In this document: one piece after another, positions 50,172-60,226 of the stretch
Layout: each line of letters opens with the position of its first letter
Position numbering within the stretch: the stretch's first letter is position 1
Assembly: GCF_026109735.1 (NCBI RefSeq)
Contig: NZ_CP069620.1
Span: 372,001 to 436,000, forward strand
Direction: 5' to 3'
Source: Salinimicrobium tongyeongense
Lineage (GTDB): Bacteria > Bacteroidota > Bacteroidia > Flavobacteriales > Flavobacteriaceae
DNA: 64,000 bases
Notes under the pieces: model-generated
Databases searched by the model: none
Told to the model about the DNA's origin: nothing
Seen by the model: only the letters and a program-made list of their open reading frames with translations
Position numbers and translations under genes: made by a program

Positions 50172-52658
50172 ATGAACAAAATTACGGCGTTATTCACAAC
50201 AGTTTTATTGAGTTTTCAATTCGCCTTTACGCAGCAGTCGCCCAAAGAATTTTTGGGCTACCCGCTGGGCACCAGCTTTACGCGGCACCAAAAAGTAGTC
50301 GATTATTTTGCACATGTGGCCGAAAACTCCCAGCTGGTTCAATACCATAAATACGGTGAAACTTATGAAGGCCGCCCGCTCACCTATGCGGTTATTTCTT
50401 CGGAAGAAAACCTGCAAAACCTGGAGCAAATCAGGCAAAGTCATCTGCAGAATGCGGGTTTAACCGAAGCTAATGCTAACATACCTTCCAAAAAGGGCAT
50501 TGTCTGGCTTAGTTATAATGTACACGGCAACGAGGCTTCGAGTACAGAAGCCGCTATGAAAACCCTTTACGAACTGGTCACTCAAAAGCAGAACTGGCTT
50601 GAAGATCTTGTAGTGATCATGGATCCTGCCGTTAATCCCGATGGCCGGGACCGGTATGTGAACTGGTACAAACAGGTAAAAGCCACTCCCTTCAACACCT
50701 CTCCCATGGCCGTTGAACACAATGAGCCCTGGCCTGGCGGCAGGCCCAACCACTATTTATTTGACCTTAACCGCGACTGGGCCTGGGCTACTCAAACCGA
50801 AACCAGGCAGCGCCTAAAGCTCTATAACCAATGGATGCCCCACATTCATGTTGATTTCCACGAACAGGGAAAAAATAACCCGTACTACTTCGCACCTGCA
50901 GCCGAGCCCCTGCACGATGTGATCACTCCTTTTCAGAGGGAATTTCAAAAAGAAATAGGGCTAAACCACGCCCGTTACTTTGATGAAGAAGGCTGGCTGT
51001 ATTTCACAAAAGAATGGTTTGACCTGCTTTATCCCAGCTATGGCGACACTTACCCCACTTACATGGGGGCGATTGGAATGACCTATGAACAGGCCGGACA
51101 GGTTGGACTGGCCATAGAAACTGAGCAGGGCTACGACCTCAGCCTCGTTGACAGGGTGCAGCATCACCATACTACCGGACTCTCAACACTGGAGATCGCC
51201 GCGCAAAACGCAGACCGACTCCATGCTGAATTTTCAAATTTTTACGATAACAGCGGAAAGAATGCAGTGAGTTACGTGCTTTCAGGACAGCCCGATAAGC
51301 TTGACCTGCTGAAAGAACTGCTAGACCGCCACGAAATTACCTACTCCACCGTACAGCCTGGAAAAGTGAGAGGTTTTAACGCTCTTGAACAGAAAAAACA
51401 AACAGTAAATTTAGGTGCAAACGCACTGGTGGTAAGTACAGCCCAACCAAAAGGAAAAATGGTACGTGTACTGATGGAACCTTCTACCAGCCTCACAGAT
51501 TCCCTAACTTACGACATTACCGCGTGGAGCCTGCCCTATGCCTATGGCCTTGATGTTTTAAGTACTGAATCTTCGGTTCCGGTTACTGCTGCTAAGGCCA
51601 ACGATGTGAAAAATGTACCGATGCCCGGGGCTGCTGCCTATATTTCTGGCTGGAGCAGCATGAAAGATGCTAGGTTCCTATCGGCGCTGCTTGAGGCCGG
51701 AATCAGGGTGAGGTTCACTGAAACAGCTTTGGAAACTTCGGGGAAAAAATTTGCTCCGGGCAGCCTCATCATCACAAAAAGCGACAACCGAAACAAACAG
51801 GATTTTGATGAACTTCTTACCAGGATTGCAAACGAACACGAAAGATCACTCACTGTTGCCAACACCGGATTTTCCACCTCGGGGCCCGATCTGGGTTCTT
51901 CTCAGGTAAAAATCATAAACACCCCAAGAATTGGCATTTTACGAGGAGATGGCATTTCCTCGCTTAACTATGGAGAGCTTTGGTATTTCTTTGAGCAGGA
52001 ACTCAATTACCCCGTTACCTCAATTGATACCGGGTACTTTTGGGACACAGATCTTTCCAAACTCGATATACTTGTGCTTCCGGCAGGAAATTATTCCGAG
52101 CTTTTCGATGAAGACAGGCTTTTAAAACTTAAGGGCTGGGTGAGAAATGGCGGAAAAGTAATTGCCATTGAAAGTGCCCTTGACGCTTTTGCCGGTAAAA
52201 GCGAATTCAACCTGAACAAGAAAAAGGAACAGGACAGCCTCCCAAAGCCAAACCTTGTTCCTTATGCTCAAAGGGAAAGGGAACAGATCAAAAATCTTAT
52301 TACCGGAAGCATCATTGAAACCAAAATGGACAAAACTCATCCCATGGCCTTTGGGTATAATAATACTTATTTAAGTCTTAAACTTGGGAGTGACAGCTAC
52401 AGCCTGTTAAGTAAAGGACAAAATGTGGGATACCTTCAGGATTCCCCGAACATAGTGGCCGGTTTTGCAGGTAGTAAGGCAAAGGAAAAAATTAAAAATT
52501 CCCTGAGCTTCGGGGTAGAACCAATGGGTGAAGGAAGTATTATTTATATGGTAGACAATCCATTGTTCCGTGCTTTCTGGCAAAATGGAAAACTTCTTTT
52601 CGTAAACTCCATTTTCTTTGTAGATAACAGTGAAATTTTAAACTACGCTAATAATTAA
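50172..52658 (+). CDS. secreted M14 family zinc carboxypeptidase
   Basis: About 828 residues from the ATG at 50172, giving a signal peptide MNKITALFTTVLLSFQFAFT cut near residue 20. The catalytic domain has NVHGNEASSTEAA with zinc ligands H118 and E121, DPAVNPDGRDRYV, FDLNRDWAWATQ and IHVDFHEQGKN with H230 as the third ligand. The remaining 450 residues contain a glutamine-amidotransferase-like region (GILRGDGISSLNYGELWYFF, then LDILVLPAGNYSEL) found in large Bacteroidota M14 proteins. It would act on peptides in the periplasm or outside. It is followed nine bases later by an ion antiporter gene. Confidence 0.88.
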   Translation: MNKITALFTTVLLSFQFAFTQQSPKEFLGYPLGTSFTRHQKVVDYFAHVAENSQLVQYHKYGETYEGRPLTYAVISSEENLQNLEQIRQSHLQNAGLTEANANIPSKKGIVWLSYNVHGNEASSTEAAMKTLYELVTQKQNWLEDLVVIMDPAVNPDGRDRYVNWYKQVKATPFNTSPMAVEHNEPWPGGRPNHYLFDLNRDWAWATQTETRQRLKLYNQWMPHIHVDFHEQGKNNPYYFAPAAEPLHDVITPFQREFQKEIGLNHARYFDEEGWLYFTKEWFDLLYPSYGDTYPTYMGAIGMTYEQAGQVGLAIETEQGYDLSLVDRVQHHHTTGLSTLEIAAQNADRLHAEFSNFYDNSGKNAVSYVLSGQPDKLDLLKELLDRHEITYSTVQPGKVRGFNALEQKKQTVNLGANALVVSTAQPKGKMVRVLMEPSTSLTDSLTYDITAWSLPYAYGLDVLSTESSVPVTAAKANDVKNVPMPGAAAYISGWSSMKDARFLSALLEAGIRVRFTETALETSGKKFAPGSLIITKSDNRNKQDFDELLTRIANEHERSLTVANTGFSTSGPDLGSSQVKIINTPRIGILRGDGISSLNYGELWYFFEQELNYPVTSIDTGYFWDTDLSKLDILVLPAGNYSELFDEDRLLKLKGWVRNGGKVIAIESALDAFAGKSEFNLNKKKEQDSLPKPNLVPYAQREREQIKNLITGSIIETKMDKTHPMAFGYNNTYLSLKLGSDSYSLLSKGQNVGYLQDSPNIVAGFAGSKAKEKIKNSLSFGVEPMGEGSIIYMVDNPLFRAFWQNGKLLFVNSIFFVDNSEILNYANN

Positions 52659-52666
52659 AATAATAT

Positions 52667-53620
52667 ATGCTAATAGATATTCTTCTACTCCTTGTAGGTT
52701 TTGTTGCTCTTATTTATGGAGCTAATTTTCTGGTGGATGCTGCTTCAAGCCTTGCCGCACGTTGGGGAGTACCCAGCATTGTGATTGGTTTGACCATTGT
52801 TGCATTTGGTACTTCGGCACCCGAGCTGGTAGTGAATGTCTTTGCTGCCACCACCGGTAGTACAGATATGGTGCTGGGCAACGTGTTGGGAAGTAATATT
52901 TTCAACGTCCTGGGGATCCTTGGAATCTCTGCCCTTATCTATCCGCTTACGGTAAAAAGCAATACCACCTGGATTGAAATTCCGCTGAGTTTACTGGCGG
53001 CAATTTGTGTGTTTGTCATAGCCTCTGATGTTGTTCTTGACGGTGCAACCACAAATCTTATCTCACGAAGTGAAGGTATTGTTTTGCTCCTGTTCTTCCT
53101 CATCTTCCTGGTTTATAACCTTATGGTGGCCAAAAGCGGGGGTGCCGATGAGGAAATTGAAACCAAAAGTTACAGCGTGGGAAAAGCAATTCTCTTTATA
53201 ATTCTGGGTCTTGCCGGATTAGTAATTGGCGGCAGGTTAATAGTTACCAGTGCTGTAAGTATTGCTGAAGTTATTGGCCTTTCTGAAAGGGTTATTGGCC
53301 TTACCGTAGTGTCTATAGGAACTTCCCTGCCCGAACTTGCAACTTCTGTGATCGCCGTGAGGAAAAAGAATGTGGATATTGCCATAGGAAACGTGGTAGG
53401 CTCCAACATTTTCAACATCTTTTTGATCCTTGGAATTTCCGGGACCATAGTTCCGCTGGATATCAATCCCGCTACCTTCTTTGATATTTTGGTGAACATA
53501 GTGACAGGTTTGCTGCTCTTTATTTTTGTTTTTACCGGAAGAGGTCGCAGTATCGAACGCTGGGAAGGCGCAGTATTTGTTATGGGCTACGTGGCCTATG
53601 TTACCTATTTAATAATTTAA
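52667..53620 (+). CDS. calcium/sodium antiporter (CaCA family, YrbG-like)
   Basis: 317 residues in two repeated halves of about five membrane segments. The alpha-1 repeat is TIVAFGTSAPELVVNVFAAT with GNVLGSNIFNVLGILGIS. The alpha-2 repeat is TVVSIGTSLPELATSVIAVR with GNVVGSNIFNIFLILGIS. The pairs of P-E and G-S-N-x-x-N residues bind Na+ and Ca2+. It exchanges the two ions across the inner membrane. It lies between two exported peptidase genes, 8 and 16 bp from each, so the three form one operon. Confidence 0.93.
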   Translation: MLIDILLLLVGFVALIYGANFLVDAASSLAARWGVPSIVIGLTIVAFGTSAPELVVNVFAATTGSTDMVLGNVLGSNIFNVLGILGISALIYPLTVKSNTTWIEIPLSLLAAICVFVIASDVVLDGATTNLISRSEGIVLLLFFLIFLVYNLMVAKSGGADEEIETKSYSVGKAILFIILGLAGLVIGGRLIVTSAVSIAEVIGLSERVIGLTVVSIGTSLPELATSVIAVRKKNVDIAIGNVVGSNIFNIFLILGISGTIVPLDINPATFFDILVNIVTGLLLFIFVFTGRGRSIERWEGAVFVMGYVAYVTYLII

Positions 53621-53636
53621 TTCTTACTGAGTTTTA

Positions 53637-56471
53637 ATGAGATCATCTGTAAAGTTCTATTTTCTTGCATTCCTGCTGAACTTGTATGTAGGAAACGCGC
53701 TGGCACAGCAAACGCCCGAAGCATCCCGTTTTGAAGTCGATTTTGAGACATTTACGCTTGACAACGGACTTAAAGTCATTTTCTACGTTGACAGGTCAGA
53801 TCCTGTAGTGGCGGTTGCCCTTACCAGTCACGTGGGTTCTGCCCGTGAAAAAGAGGGACGCACCGGGTTTGCCCATCTTTTTGAACACCTGCTCTTCCTG
53901 GAATCTGAAAATCTTGGAAAAGGCGGTCTGGATAAACTCAGTGCCCGCATTGGCGGCAGTGGCGCCAACGGGTCCACCAGCCGCGACCGCACCAATTATT
54001 TTCAAACTGTTCCAAATGACGCCCTTGAAAAAATGATTTGGGCAGAAGCCGATAAACTGGGGTATTTTATCAATACGGTTACAGAACCTGTTCTAGCCAA
54101 AGAAAAGCAGGTGGTAAAGAACGAAAAAAGGCAGAGAGTAGATAATCAGCCTTACGGGCACACCCAGTACGTGATCGATAAAAATCTATATCCAAAAGGC
54201 CATCCTTACAACTGGCAGGTGATAGGTTCCCTTGAAGATCTTCAAAATGCCACCCTGGCCGATGTTAAGGAGTTCTTCAATCAATGGTATGTACCCAATA
54301 ATGTGGTGCTTACCATCGCAGGGGATTTTGACACAGCACAGGCAAAACAGTGGGTGGAAAAATATTTCGGGGAAATAAAAAGAGGACCTGAAATTAAGGA
54401 CCTTGAGAAAAGGCCCGCTAATTTACAGCAGACAAAAAAGCTGTACCATGAAGACAATTTTGCCCGGCTTCCTGAATTGACAATGGCCTGGCCTTCTGTT
54501 GCTTCCTACCACCCGGATGCCTATGCCCTCGAAGTGCTGGCAAATTATCTTTCTGAAGGTAAAAATGCCCCGTTCTACAAAGCACTGGTGGCAGGTAAGA
54601 AATTAACTCCAAATGTACAGATGTTCAATTACACTTCTGAACTTGCCGGTCAATTCATGCTACAGGTGAGAGCTTACGAGGGCATAGATCTCGACGAGGT
54701 GCATCTGGCTGTAGAAGAAACCTTTAAAAGGTTTGAAGCTAAAGGTATTCCCGAAAAAGACCTGAAGCGTATCAAAGCAGGACAGGAAACTGCATTTTAC
54801 AGCAGTCTTTCCAGCGTTCTTGGCAAAGGCTTTCAGCTTGCCCAGTATGAGATCTTTGCGAACGATCCGGGCATGATCAACAAAGAGATCAACTACATTC
54901 TCGCAGTGACCCCGCAGGATGTGATGAGAGTCTATCAGAAATACATTAAAGATCAACCTTATGTTGCCACCAGTTTTGTTCCAAAAGCTCAGATAGAGCT
55001 GACATTAGAAGGTTCAGAACTGGCTGAAGTTGAGGAGGAACAAATAGTAATGGGTGCCGAGCAGGAGTTCGATCTTGAGGAAGAGGTGACCTACCAAAGA
55101 ACGCCGTCCAGTTTTGACCGAACTGTAGAACCTCCATACGGAGATTCACCTCAGGTAAAGGTTCCCGAAATTTGGGAGCAAAATCTGCAGTCTGGACTTG
55201 AGATTTACGGTATCACTAATTCTGAAGTACCTCTTGTACAGTTCATGCTCGAGATCAAAGGAGGAATGTTACTTGAAGACCCTGCAAAGATTGGCGTGTC
55301 CAATCTTCTGGCCGACCTCCTCACTAAGGGAACAAAAAACCGCACGCCGCAGGAACTCGAAGAAGCCATTGAACTGTTGGGTGCCAGCATTCGGGTGAAT
55401 GCTACAGATGAAAAAATGATCATTAGCGGTAGCACCCTCACCAGGAATTTTGATGAGACAATGGAGCTTGTTAAGGAGATTCTTTTAGAGCCGCGTTGGG
55501 ATGAGGAAGAATTTTCACTTATCAAACAGCAGGTGATAAGCAGGATTCAGCAGGAGAAAGCTAATCCAAACAACATTGCTTCAAATGAATTTAGAAGGCT
55601 TGTTTACGGCGAAGATCATATCCTGTCTCACAACAATATTGGAAATGAGGATACAGTTGAAAGAATAACGCTTCAGGATCTAAAGGCTTACTACAACAAT
55701 TATCTTTCTCCACATCTCGCTTCTTTCCTGGTGGTGGGAGATATTGGAAAAGAGGAAGCAGTAAACGGCGTGAAAGAACTCACCGCGGACTGGGGTGTCA
55801 AAAATGTCATTTTTAAGGAGCTTCCTGAAGTAACTGCCCCGGCTGAATCCAAGGTTTACTTTTATGATATTCCCGGCGCAAAACAATCTGTATTGCATAT
55901 TGGATATCCAGCTTTAGCTGAAACCAATGAGGATTTCTATCCTGCAAGCGTAATGAACTACCGTTTTGGGGGCGGAAGTTTCGCTTCCCAACTCACACAG
56001 GAATTAAGGGAAGGTAAAGGCTATACCTACGGAATCCGGTCCGGGTTCAATGGCAGCACATTTAAAGGTCCGTTTTTAATTTCGAGTGGTGTGAGAACCA
56101 ATATCACCTTTGAAGCAGTTGATCTAATAAAAGAGATCGCAGAGAATTATGCCGAAAGTTTTAATGAAAATGACCTGGAGGTAACCCAGGGGTTCATGAT
56201 AAAAAGTAATGCCCGAAAGTTTGAAACCCTGGGTTCTAAACTACAGATGCTTCAGGAAATAAAGGATTATAACAGGCCAAAAGATTATGTTTTACAGCAG
56301 GAAGAGACAGTGAGGAACATCACTGTTCCGCAGATTAAAGCCCTGGCAGAAAAATATGTTGATCCAAATAAAATGTATTACCTCATCGTGGGAGATGCAG
56401 CTACCCAACTGGACCGGCTGGAGCAGTTAGGTTTTGGAAAACCGGTGCTTATAAACTCTGCCGAAAAATAG
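53637..56471 (+). CDS. M16 family zinc peptidase, two-domain
   Basis: 944 residues with a signal peptide (residues about 1-23, ending NALA). The first M16 domain has the inverted zinc motif HLFEH (H80, E83, H84) and the distal glutamate E163 (VVKNEKRQRV). The second (from about residue 500) lacks HxxEH, as usual for the partner half of such fused M16 proteins, but keeps GGSFASQLTQELREGKGYTY near residue 790. It would degrade peptides in the periplasm or at the outer membrane. It is the last gene of the M14-antiporter-M16 operon. The tandem repeat array begins right after its stop. Confidence 0.92.
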   Translation: MRSSVKFYFLAFLLNLYVGNALAQQTPEASRFEVDFETFTLDNGLKVIFYVDRSDPVVAVALTSHVGSAREKEGRTGFAHLFEHLLFLESENLGKGGLDKLSARIGGSGANGSTSRDRTNYFQTVPNDALEKMIWAEADKLGYFINTVTEPVLAKEKQVVKNEKRQRVDNQPYGHTQYVIDKNLYPKGHPYNWQVIGSLEDLQNATLADVKEFFNQWYVPNNVVLTIAGDFDTAQAKQWVEKYFGEIKRGPEIKDLEKRPANLQQTKKLYHEDNFARLPELTMAWPSVASYHPDAYALEVLANYLSEGKNAPFYKALVAGKKLTPNVQMFNYTSELAGQFMLQVRAYEGIDLDEVHLAVEETFKRFEAKGIPEKDLKRIKAGQETAFYSSLSSVLGKGFQLAQYEIFANDPGMINKEINYILAVTPQDVMRVYQKYIKDQPYVATSFVPKAQIELTLEGSELAEVEEEQIVMGAEQEFDLEEEVTYQRTPSSFDRTVEPPYGDSPQVKVPEIWEQNLQSGLEIYGITNSEVPLVQFMLEIKGGMLLEDPAKIGVSNLLADLLTKGTKNRTPQELEEAIELLGASIRVNATDEKMIISGSTLTRNFDETMELVKEILLEPRWDEEEFSLIKQQVISRIQQEKANPNNIASNEFRRLVYGEDHILSHNNIGNEDTVERITLQDLKAYYNNYLSPHLASFLVVGDIGKEEAVNGVKELTADWGVKNVIFKELPEVTAPAESKVYFYDIPGAKQSVLHIGYPALAETNEDFYPASVMNYRFGGGSFASQLTQELREGKGYTYGIRSGFNGSTFKGPFLISSGVRTNITFEAVDLIKEIAENYAESFNENDLEVTQGFMIKSNARKFETLGSKLQMLQEIKDYNRPKDYVLQQEETVRNITVPQIKALAEKYVDPNKMYYLIVGDAATQLDRLEQLGFGKPVLINSAEK

Positions 56472-56815
56472 CATTTTTAAGACCTCTTGAAAATGTCATT
56501 TTTGAAACCTCTTGAAAATGTCATTTTTGAAACCTCTTGAAAATGTCATTTTTGAAACCTCTTGAAAATGTCATTTTTGAAACCTCTTGAAAATGTCATT
56601 TTTGAAACCTCTTGAAAATGTCATTTTTGAAAGCTCCTGAAAATGTCATTTTTGAAAGCTCCTGAAAATGTCATTTTTGAAAGCTCCTGAAAATGTCATT
56701 TTTGAAAGCTCCTGAAAATGTCATTTTTGAAAGCTCCTGAAAATGTCATTTTTGAAAGCTCCTGAAAATGTCATTTTTGAAAGCTCCTGAAAATGTCATT
56801 TTTGAAAGCTCCTGA
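56472..56815. repeat. 25-bp tandem repeat array with a dyad in each unit
   Basis: About 14 head-to-tail units of 25 bp without spacers. Units 1-6 have ACCTCTTG (the first unit is degenerate) and units 7-14 have AGCTCCTG; all share GAAAATGTCATTTTTGAA. Every unit holds the 13-bp dyad AAAATG-T-CATTTT. The array starts at the stop of the M16 gene and ends two bases before a terminator hairpin. It has no long frame, because 25 is not a multiple of three. The block change from one variant to the other shows expansion by unit duplication. Confidence 0.95.
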
Positions 56816-56817
56816 AT

Positions 56818-56849
56818 AAAAAATGCCCGGCAAACCCCGGGCATTTTTT
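56818..56849. terminator. bidirectional intrinsic terminator
   Basis: AAAAAATGCCCGG and CCGGGCATTTTTT pair perfectly around the loop CAAACC, with an A-run before and a T-run after. It can stop transcription of the M16 operon on the plus strand and the porin-pst-phoU operon on the minus strand, whose last gene ends at 56963. Confidence 0.9.
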
Positions 56850-56962
56850 ATTGCGTAACTGAAATCCTTGCTCCTGGTTCTTTCAGCAAAACGATTTTAT
56901 TTTTTGCGACAAAGTCATGAATTGAAATTGGAATCTGGTGCTTTAATTTTGGAATTTGACTC

Positions 56963-57646
56963 CTAAGAATCCTTCTTCCTTCCGCCTTTTTTCTTGCGGT
57001 GCTTCAAAACTTCAGCTTCCCTGAAGAAGATGATCTCTTCAGCAATATTGGTGATAAGATCGCCTATTCTTTCTACCTTTTTGATGACCGAAAACAATAA
57101 CATCACCTGATCTATCACCTGCGGATCTGCTTTGACTTCTTCAGAAATAATAGCAAAGGACTTCATATTGATCTCGTTGAGGATCTTGTCTTTTTTAAAT
57201 ACTTTTCGGGCCACTTTGGTATCGGCTTCAGTATAAGCCAGGGCAATATCGTCTAGCATTGACAATGCGGTGGAGAACATTTCTTCCACCCGCATTCTCT
57301 CGAGCAATCGAGCCTCGATTTGGGTATCAATCTTCACAATATAATTGGAAATTCCGTAGGCATGGTCCCCCACCCGCTCCAAGTCAAAATTGATCTTCCT
57401 TAAAGCCAGCACAAAACGCAGGTCGCTGGCCACCGGGTTGTGCAAGGCAATAAAGCGTTCACAATCGCGGTCAATCTTAAGATCGAGCGCATTTACGCGG
57501 TTTTCGGTATGCAGCACTTCTTCGGCAAGATCGCTGTCGTGATTAAAAAATGCCTCTCTGGCATTTTCCAGTTGCTTCATGCAAAGCTCCATCATTTCAA
57601 GCCCTGCCTGATTCAATGCCTCTCTATGTTGGTCCAGACTAATCAT
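56963..57646 (-). CDS. phoU: phosphate signalling protein PhoU
   Basis: 227 residues, all helical, in two three-helix bundles. EEVLHTENRVNALDLKIDRD (first repeat, E-x-x-x-D metal-type pattern) and SDLRFVLALRKINFDLERVG followed by DHAYGISNYI are the PhoU motifs. They are repeated as VARKVFKKDKILNEINMKS and LFSVIKKVERIGDLITNIAE. PhoU links the Pst transporter to the PhoR/PhoB-type phosphate response and dampens uptake. The C-terminus is lysine-rich (KHRKKKGGRKKDS). It is the last gene of the operon, 11 bp after pstB. Confidence 0.95.
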   Translation of the reverse strand: MISLDQHREALNQAGLEMMELCMKQLENAREAFFNHDSDLAEEVLHTENRVNALDLKIDRDCERFIALHNPVASDLRFVLALRKINFDLERVGDHAYGISNYIVKIDTQIEARLLERMRVEEMFSTALSMLDDIALAYTEADTKVARKVFKKDKILNEINMKSFAIISEEVKADPQVIDQVMLLFSVIKKVERIGDLITNIAEEIIFFREAEVLKHRKKKGGRKKDS

Positions 57647-57657
57647 ATTACTTTAGT

Positions 57658-58452
57658 TTATCCGAATCTACCGGTAATGTAATTCTCGGTTTGTTGTTTT
57701 TCGGGATTGGTAAATAGCTTTTTGGATTTATCGTATTCTATGAGTTCGCCCATGTAGAAAAATGCGGTGTAATCGCTGATTCTCCCTGCCTGCTGCATGT
57801 TGTGGGTCACAATTACAATAGTGTATTTCTCCTTGAGCTCGTAAATAAGCTCTTCGATCTTGGCTGTTGAGATGGGGTCTAATGCCGAGGTAGGCTCATC
57901 CATCAAAATAATGGAAGGCTCTACGGCAAGAGTACGGGCGATGCACAAACGCTGCTGCTGCCCGCCCGACAAGGCCAAAGCCGATTTATTAAGGTCATCC
58001 TGCACTTCGTTCCATAAACCTACCTGCTTTAGGGATTCTTCTACTTTATTCTGAAGAAAGGCTTTGTCTTTAATTCCCTGGATCTTTAATCCATAGGCGA
58101 CATTTTCATAGATGGACTTGGGAAAAGGATTAGGCTTTTGGAAAACCATTCCCACCTGTTTTCTTAGCTGTTCCACATTTACTTTTTTCTTGTAAATATT
58201 CTCTCCGTCTATAAGGATCTCCCCCTCCATGCTAAAGCCGTCAACATAGTCGTTCATTCGGTTAAAGAGCCTGAGGAAAGTCGATTTTCCACAGCCCGAA
58301 GGCCCGATAAAAGCCGTGATCTTGTTGGCCCTAATGTTCATGTCTATCCCTTTGATAGCCATAAAATCATCATAGAAAACCTTCACGCCTTTTGCCTGAA
58401 GTTTATGTTTTCTCTTGAGGGACTTATCTAATGTATCTTTATTTTCTTTCAT
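57658..58452 (-). CDS. pstB: phosphate ABC transporter ATPase PstB
   Basis: 264 residues from the ATG at 58452, directly after the pstA stop; a longer reading to 58503 would overlap pstA and is not supported. Walker A is GPSGCGKST (residues 50-58), the Q-loop lies in [13 protein letters not shown], the signature is LSGGQQQR (161-168) and Walker [13 protein letters not shown] (181-192). It powers phosphate import through PstA and PstC. The KPNPF[11 protein letters not shown] run is specific for PstB. Confidence 0.97.
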   Translation of the reverse strand: MKENKDTLDKSLKRKHKLQAKGVKVFYDDFMAIKGIDMNIRANKITAFIGPSGCGKSTFLRLFNRMNDYVDGFSMEGEILIDGENIYKKKVNVEQLRKQVGMVFQKPNPFPKSIYENVAYGLKIQGIKDKAFLQNKVEESLKQVGLWNEVQDDLNKSALALSGGQQQRLCIARTLAVEPSIILMDEPTSALDPISTAKIEELIYELKEKYTIVIVTHNMQQAGRISDYTAFFYMGELIEYDKSKKLFTNPEKQQTENYITGRFG

Positions 58453-58453
58453 T

Positions 58454-59308
58454 CTATTTAAATTTACTCTGCCACCTGTTCCTGAAATACACTGCAATTC
58501 CATTCAGAATAAATGTAATTAAAAGCAGGACGATTATGGCTGCGGCTGCGTTGATCTCAAAGCCGTGTTTGGGGCGGGAGATCCAGTTAAAGATCTGTAT
58601 GGGCAATACTGAAAATTCATCCATGGGAGATTCGGGCGCAAACGGCACATAGGCCAGTGCTCCAATAACAATTAGCGGCGCAGTTTCTCCCACCGCTCTT
58701 GAAAGGGCTAAAATCACTCCCGTGAGTATGCCTCCAAAAGATGCCGGCAGCAGTTGTTGGGAAACTGTTTGCCACTTTGAAGCTCCCAGGGCAAAGGAAG
58801 CATCTCTTATAGATTTTGGCACCGCCTTTAAACTTTCTCTCGTGGCTACAATTACAATGGGCAAAATCAAAAGGGCCAGCGTAAAACTTCCTGCCAAAAC
58901 ACTGGCACCCATTTCCATGATGCGCACAAAGACCTCCAGGCCAAGTAGTCCGTAGATGATTGACGGTACTCCCGCAAGATTGGAGATATTGACTTCCAGC
59001 AAAGAAGAAAGCCGGCTTTGTTTGGCGTATTCTTCCAGGTAGATAGCCGCTGCAATTCCCAGGGGCAGGGCAATAATGGTGGTGAACACGAGGATCCATA
59101 CACTTCCCATTAGTGCGGTATATATTCCGGCTCTTTCTGCTTTTCTCGACGGAAGGCTCGTGATAAAATCCCAATCAATCCTTTGCAGTCCATCTATAAG
59201 AATTGAACCTATAAAGATGGTGAGAAGAATGAGCCCCAGGAAGGTACAGGCAATCCCCCAAATCTTGAAAGCCTGATCTTTTAACCTGTTTGTTTTAATA
59301 TTATTCAT
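58454..59308 (-). CDS. pstA: phosphate ABC transporter permease PstA
   Basis: 284 residues, six membrane segments. [20 protein letters not shown] and [20 protein letters not shown] with [20 protein letters not shown] form the EAA loop that docks on Pst[21 protein letters not shown] follows, typical of PstA. It overlaps the pstC stop by eight bases. It forms the phosphate channel with PstC. Confidence 0.96.
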   Translation of the reverse strand: MNNIKTNRLKDQAFKIWGIACTFLGLILLTIFIGSILIDGLQRIDWDFITSLPSRKAERAGIYTALMGSVWILVFTTIIALPLGIAAAIYLEEYAKQSRLSSLLEVNISNLAGVPSIIYGLLGLEVFVRIMEMGASVLAGSFTLALLILPIVIVATRESLKAVPKSIRDASFALGASKWQTVSQQLLPASFGGILTGVILALSRAVGETAPLIVIGALAYVPFAPESPMDEFSVLPIQIFNWISRPKHGFEINAAAAIIVLLLITFILNGIAVYFRNRWQSKFK

Positions 59309-60179
59309 ATTTCTCCCTGAATTTTTTCCTAATCCTGTAACTCACGGTGTTGAGCAGGAAGGTAAAGATGAAAAGAGTGATCCCGGCAGCAAAGATGGTA
59401 CGGTACTCCAAGGAGCCGTGTTGCACATCGCCCAGGCTCACCTGAACTATGTAAGCGGTAATGGTTTCTACGGGAACTGTAGGGTCTAAAGTTAACCTGG
59501 GCTGTTGCCCCGCCGCAATGGCCACGATCATGGTTTCCCCAATGGCCCGCGAAATAGCAAGGATGATAGAAACTATAATCCCCGATGAAGCTGCAGGAAC
59601 CAGTACCCGAAAGGCATTTTGCAACTTGGTGGAACCCATGCCGTAAGCGGCTTCCCGCAAAGAATTGGGTACCGCATGCAAAGCATCTTCACTTAACGAC
59701 GAGATGAAAGGAATGATCATGATCCCCATCACCAGGCCGGCAGACAGGGAATTAAAACCCGAAAGCCCCGGAATAAACGACTGCAGGAAAGGCGTAACCA
59801 CGGTTAGGGCAAAAAACCCGTATACCACGGTTGGCACGGCAGCCAGCAATTCCAAAGCAGGTTTAATTGTCTTCCTGAAGCTTCGCGGCGCGTACTCGCT
59901 AATATAAATACTGATAGACAAGCCCACCGGCACCGCAAATATGATGGCAATGAAAGAGGTTAACAGGGTCCCCGACAACAACGGCAGTATCCCAAAGTGC
60001 TTGTCGGTGTACAGTGGCGTCCATTGTGTATCTGTGAGGAAATCGACAATGGAAACCTCTCTAAAGAAATTTACGGCTTCTATAGAAAGTACCAGGATGA
60101 TACCAACAGTCACTGCAATAGTAACCAGAGCACTTCCCAAAAGGCTCTTTTCTATTAGCGTTTCTTTTATTTTTCGCAT
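59301..60179 (-). CDS. pstC: phosphate ABC transporter permease PstC
   Basis: 292 residues, six membrane segments. FLTDTQWTPLYTDKHFGILP with LLSGTLLTSFIAIIFAVPVG is the PstC start. LELLAAVPTVVYGFFALTVV, HAVPNSLREAAYGMGSTKLQ (the EAA loop) and ILAISRAIGETMIVAIAAGQ follow. It lies 47 bp downstream of pstS. It forms the inner-membrane channel with PstA. Confidence 0.96.
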   Translation of the reverse strand: MRKIKETLIEKSLLGSALVTIAVTVGIILVLSIEAVNFFREVSIVDFLTDTQWTPLYTDKHFGILPLLSGTLLTSFIAIIFAVPVGLSISIYISEYAPRSFRKTIKPALELLAAVPTVVYGFFALTVVTPFLQSFIPGLSGFNSLSAGLVMGIMIIPFISSLSEDALHAVPNSLREAAYGMGSTKLQNAFRVLVPAASSGIIVSIILAISRAIGETMIVAIAAGQQPRLTLDPTVPVETITAYIVQVSLGDVQHGSLEYRTIFAAGITLFIFTFLLNTVSYRIRKKFREKYE

Positions 60180-60226
60180 TGAAGAAGGAAAATATTCCGG
60201 AGCAGGATTTGCCCCGGAAATCTTTA

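Noticed and set aside
56472-56815. CRISPR array
   Set aside because: The 25-bp units are directly joined with no unique spacers, and no cas gene is present.
58617-59174. Minus-strand 185-codon open frame rich in Cys and His
   Set aside because: It is another frame of pstA; the pstA frame has clear family motifs throughout.
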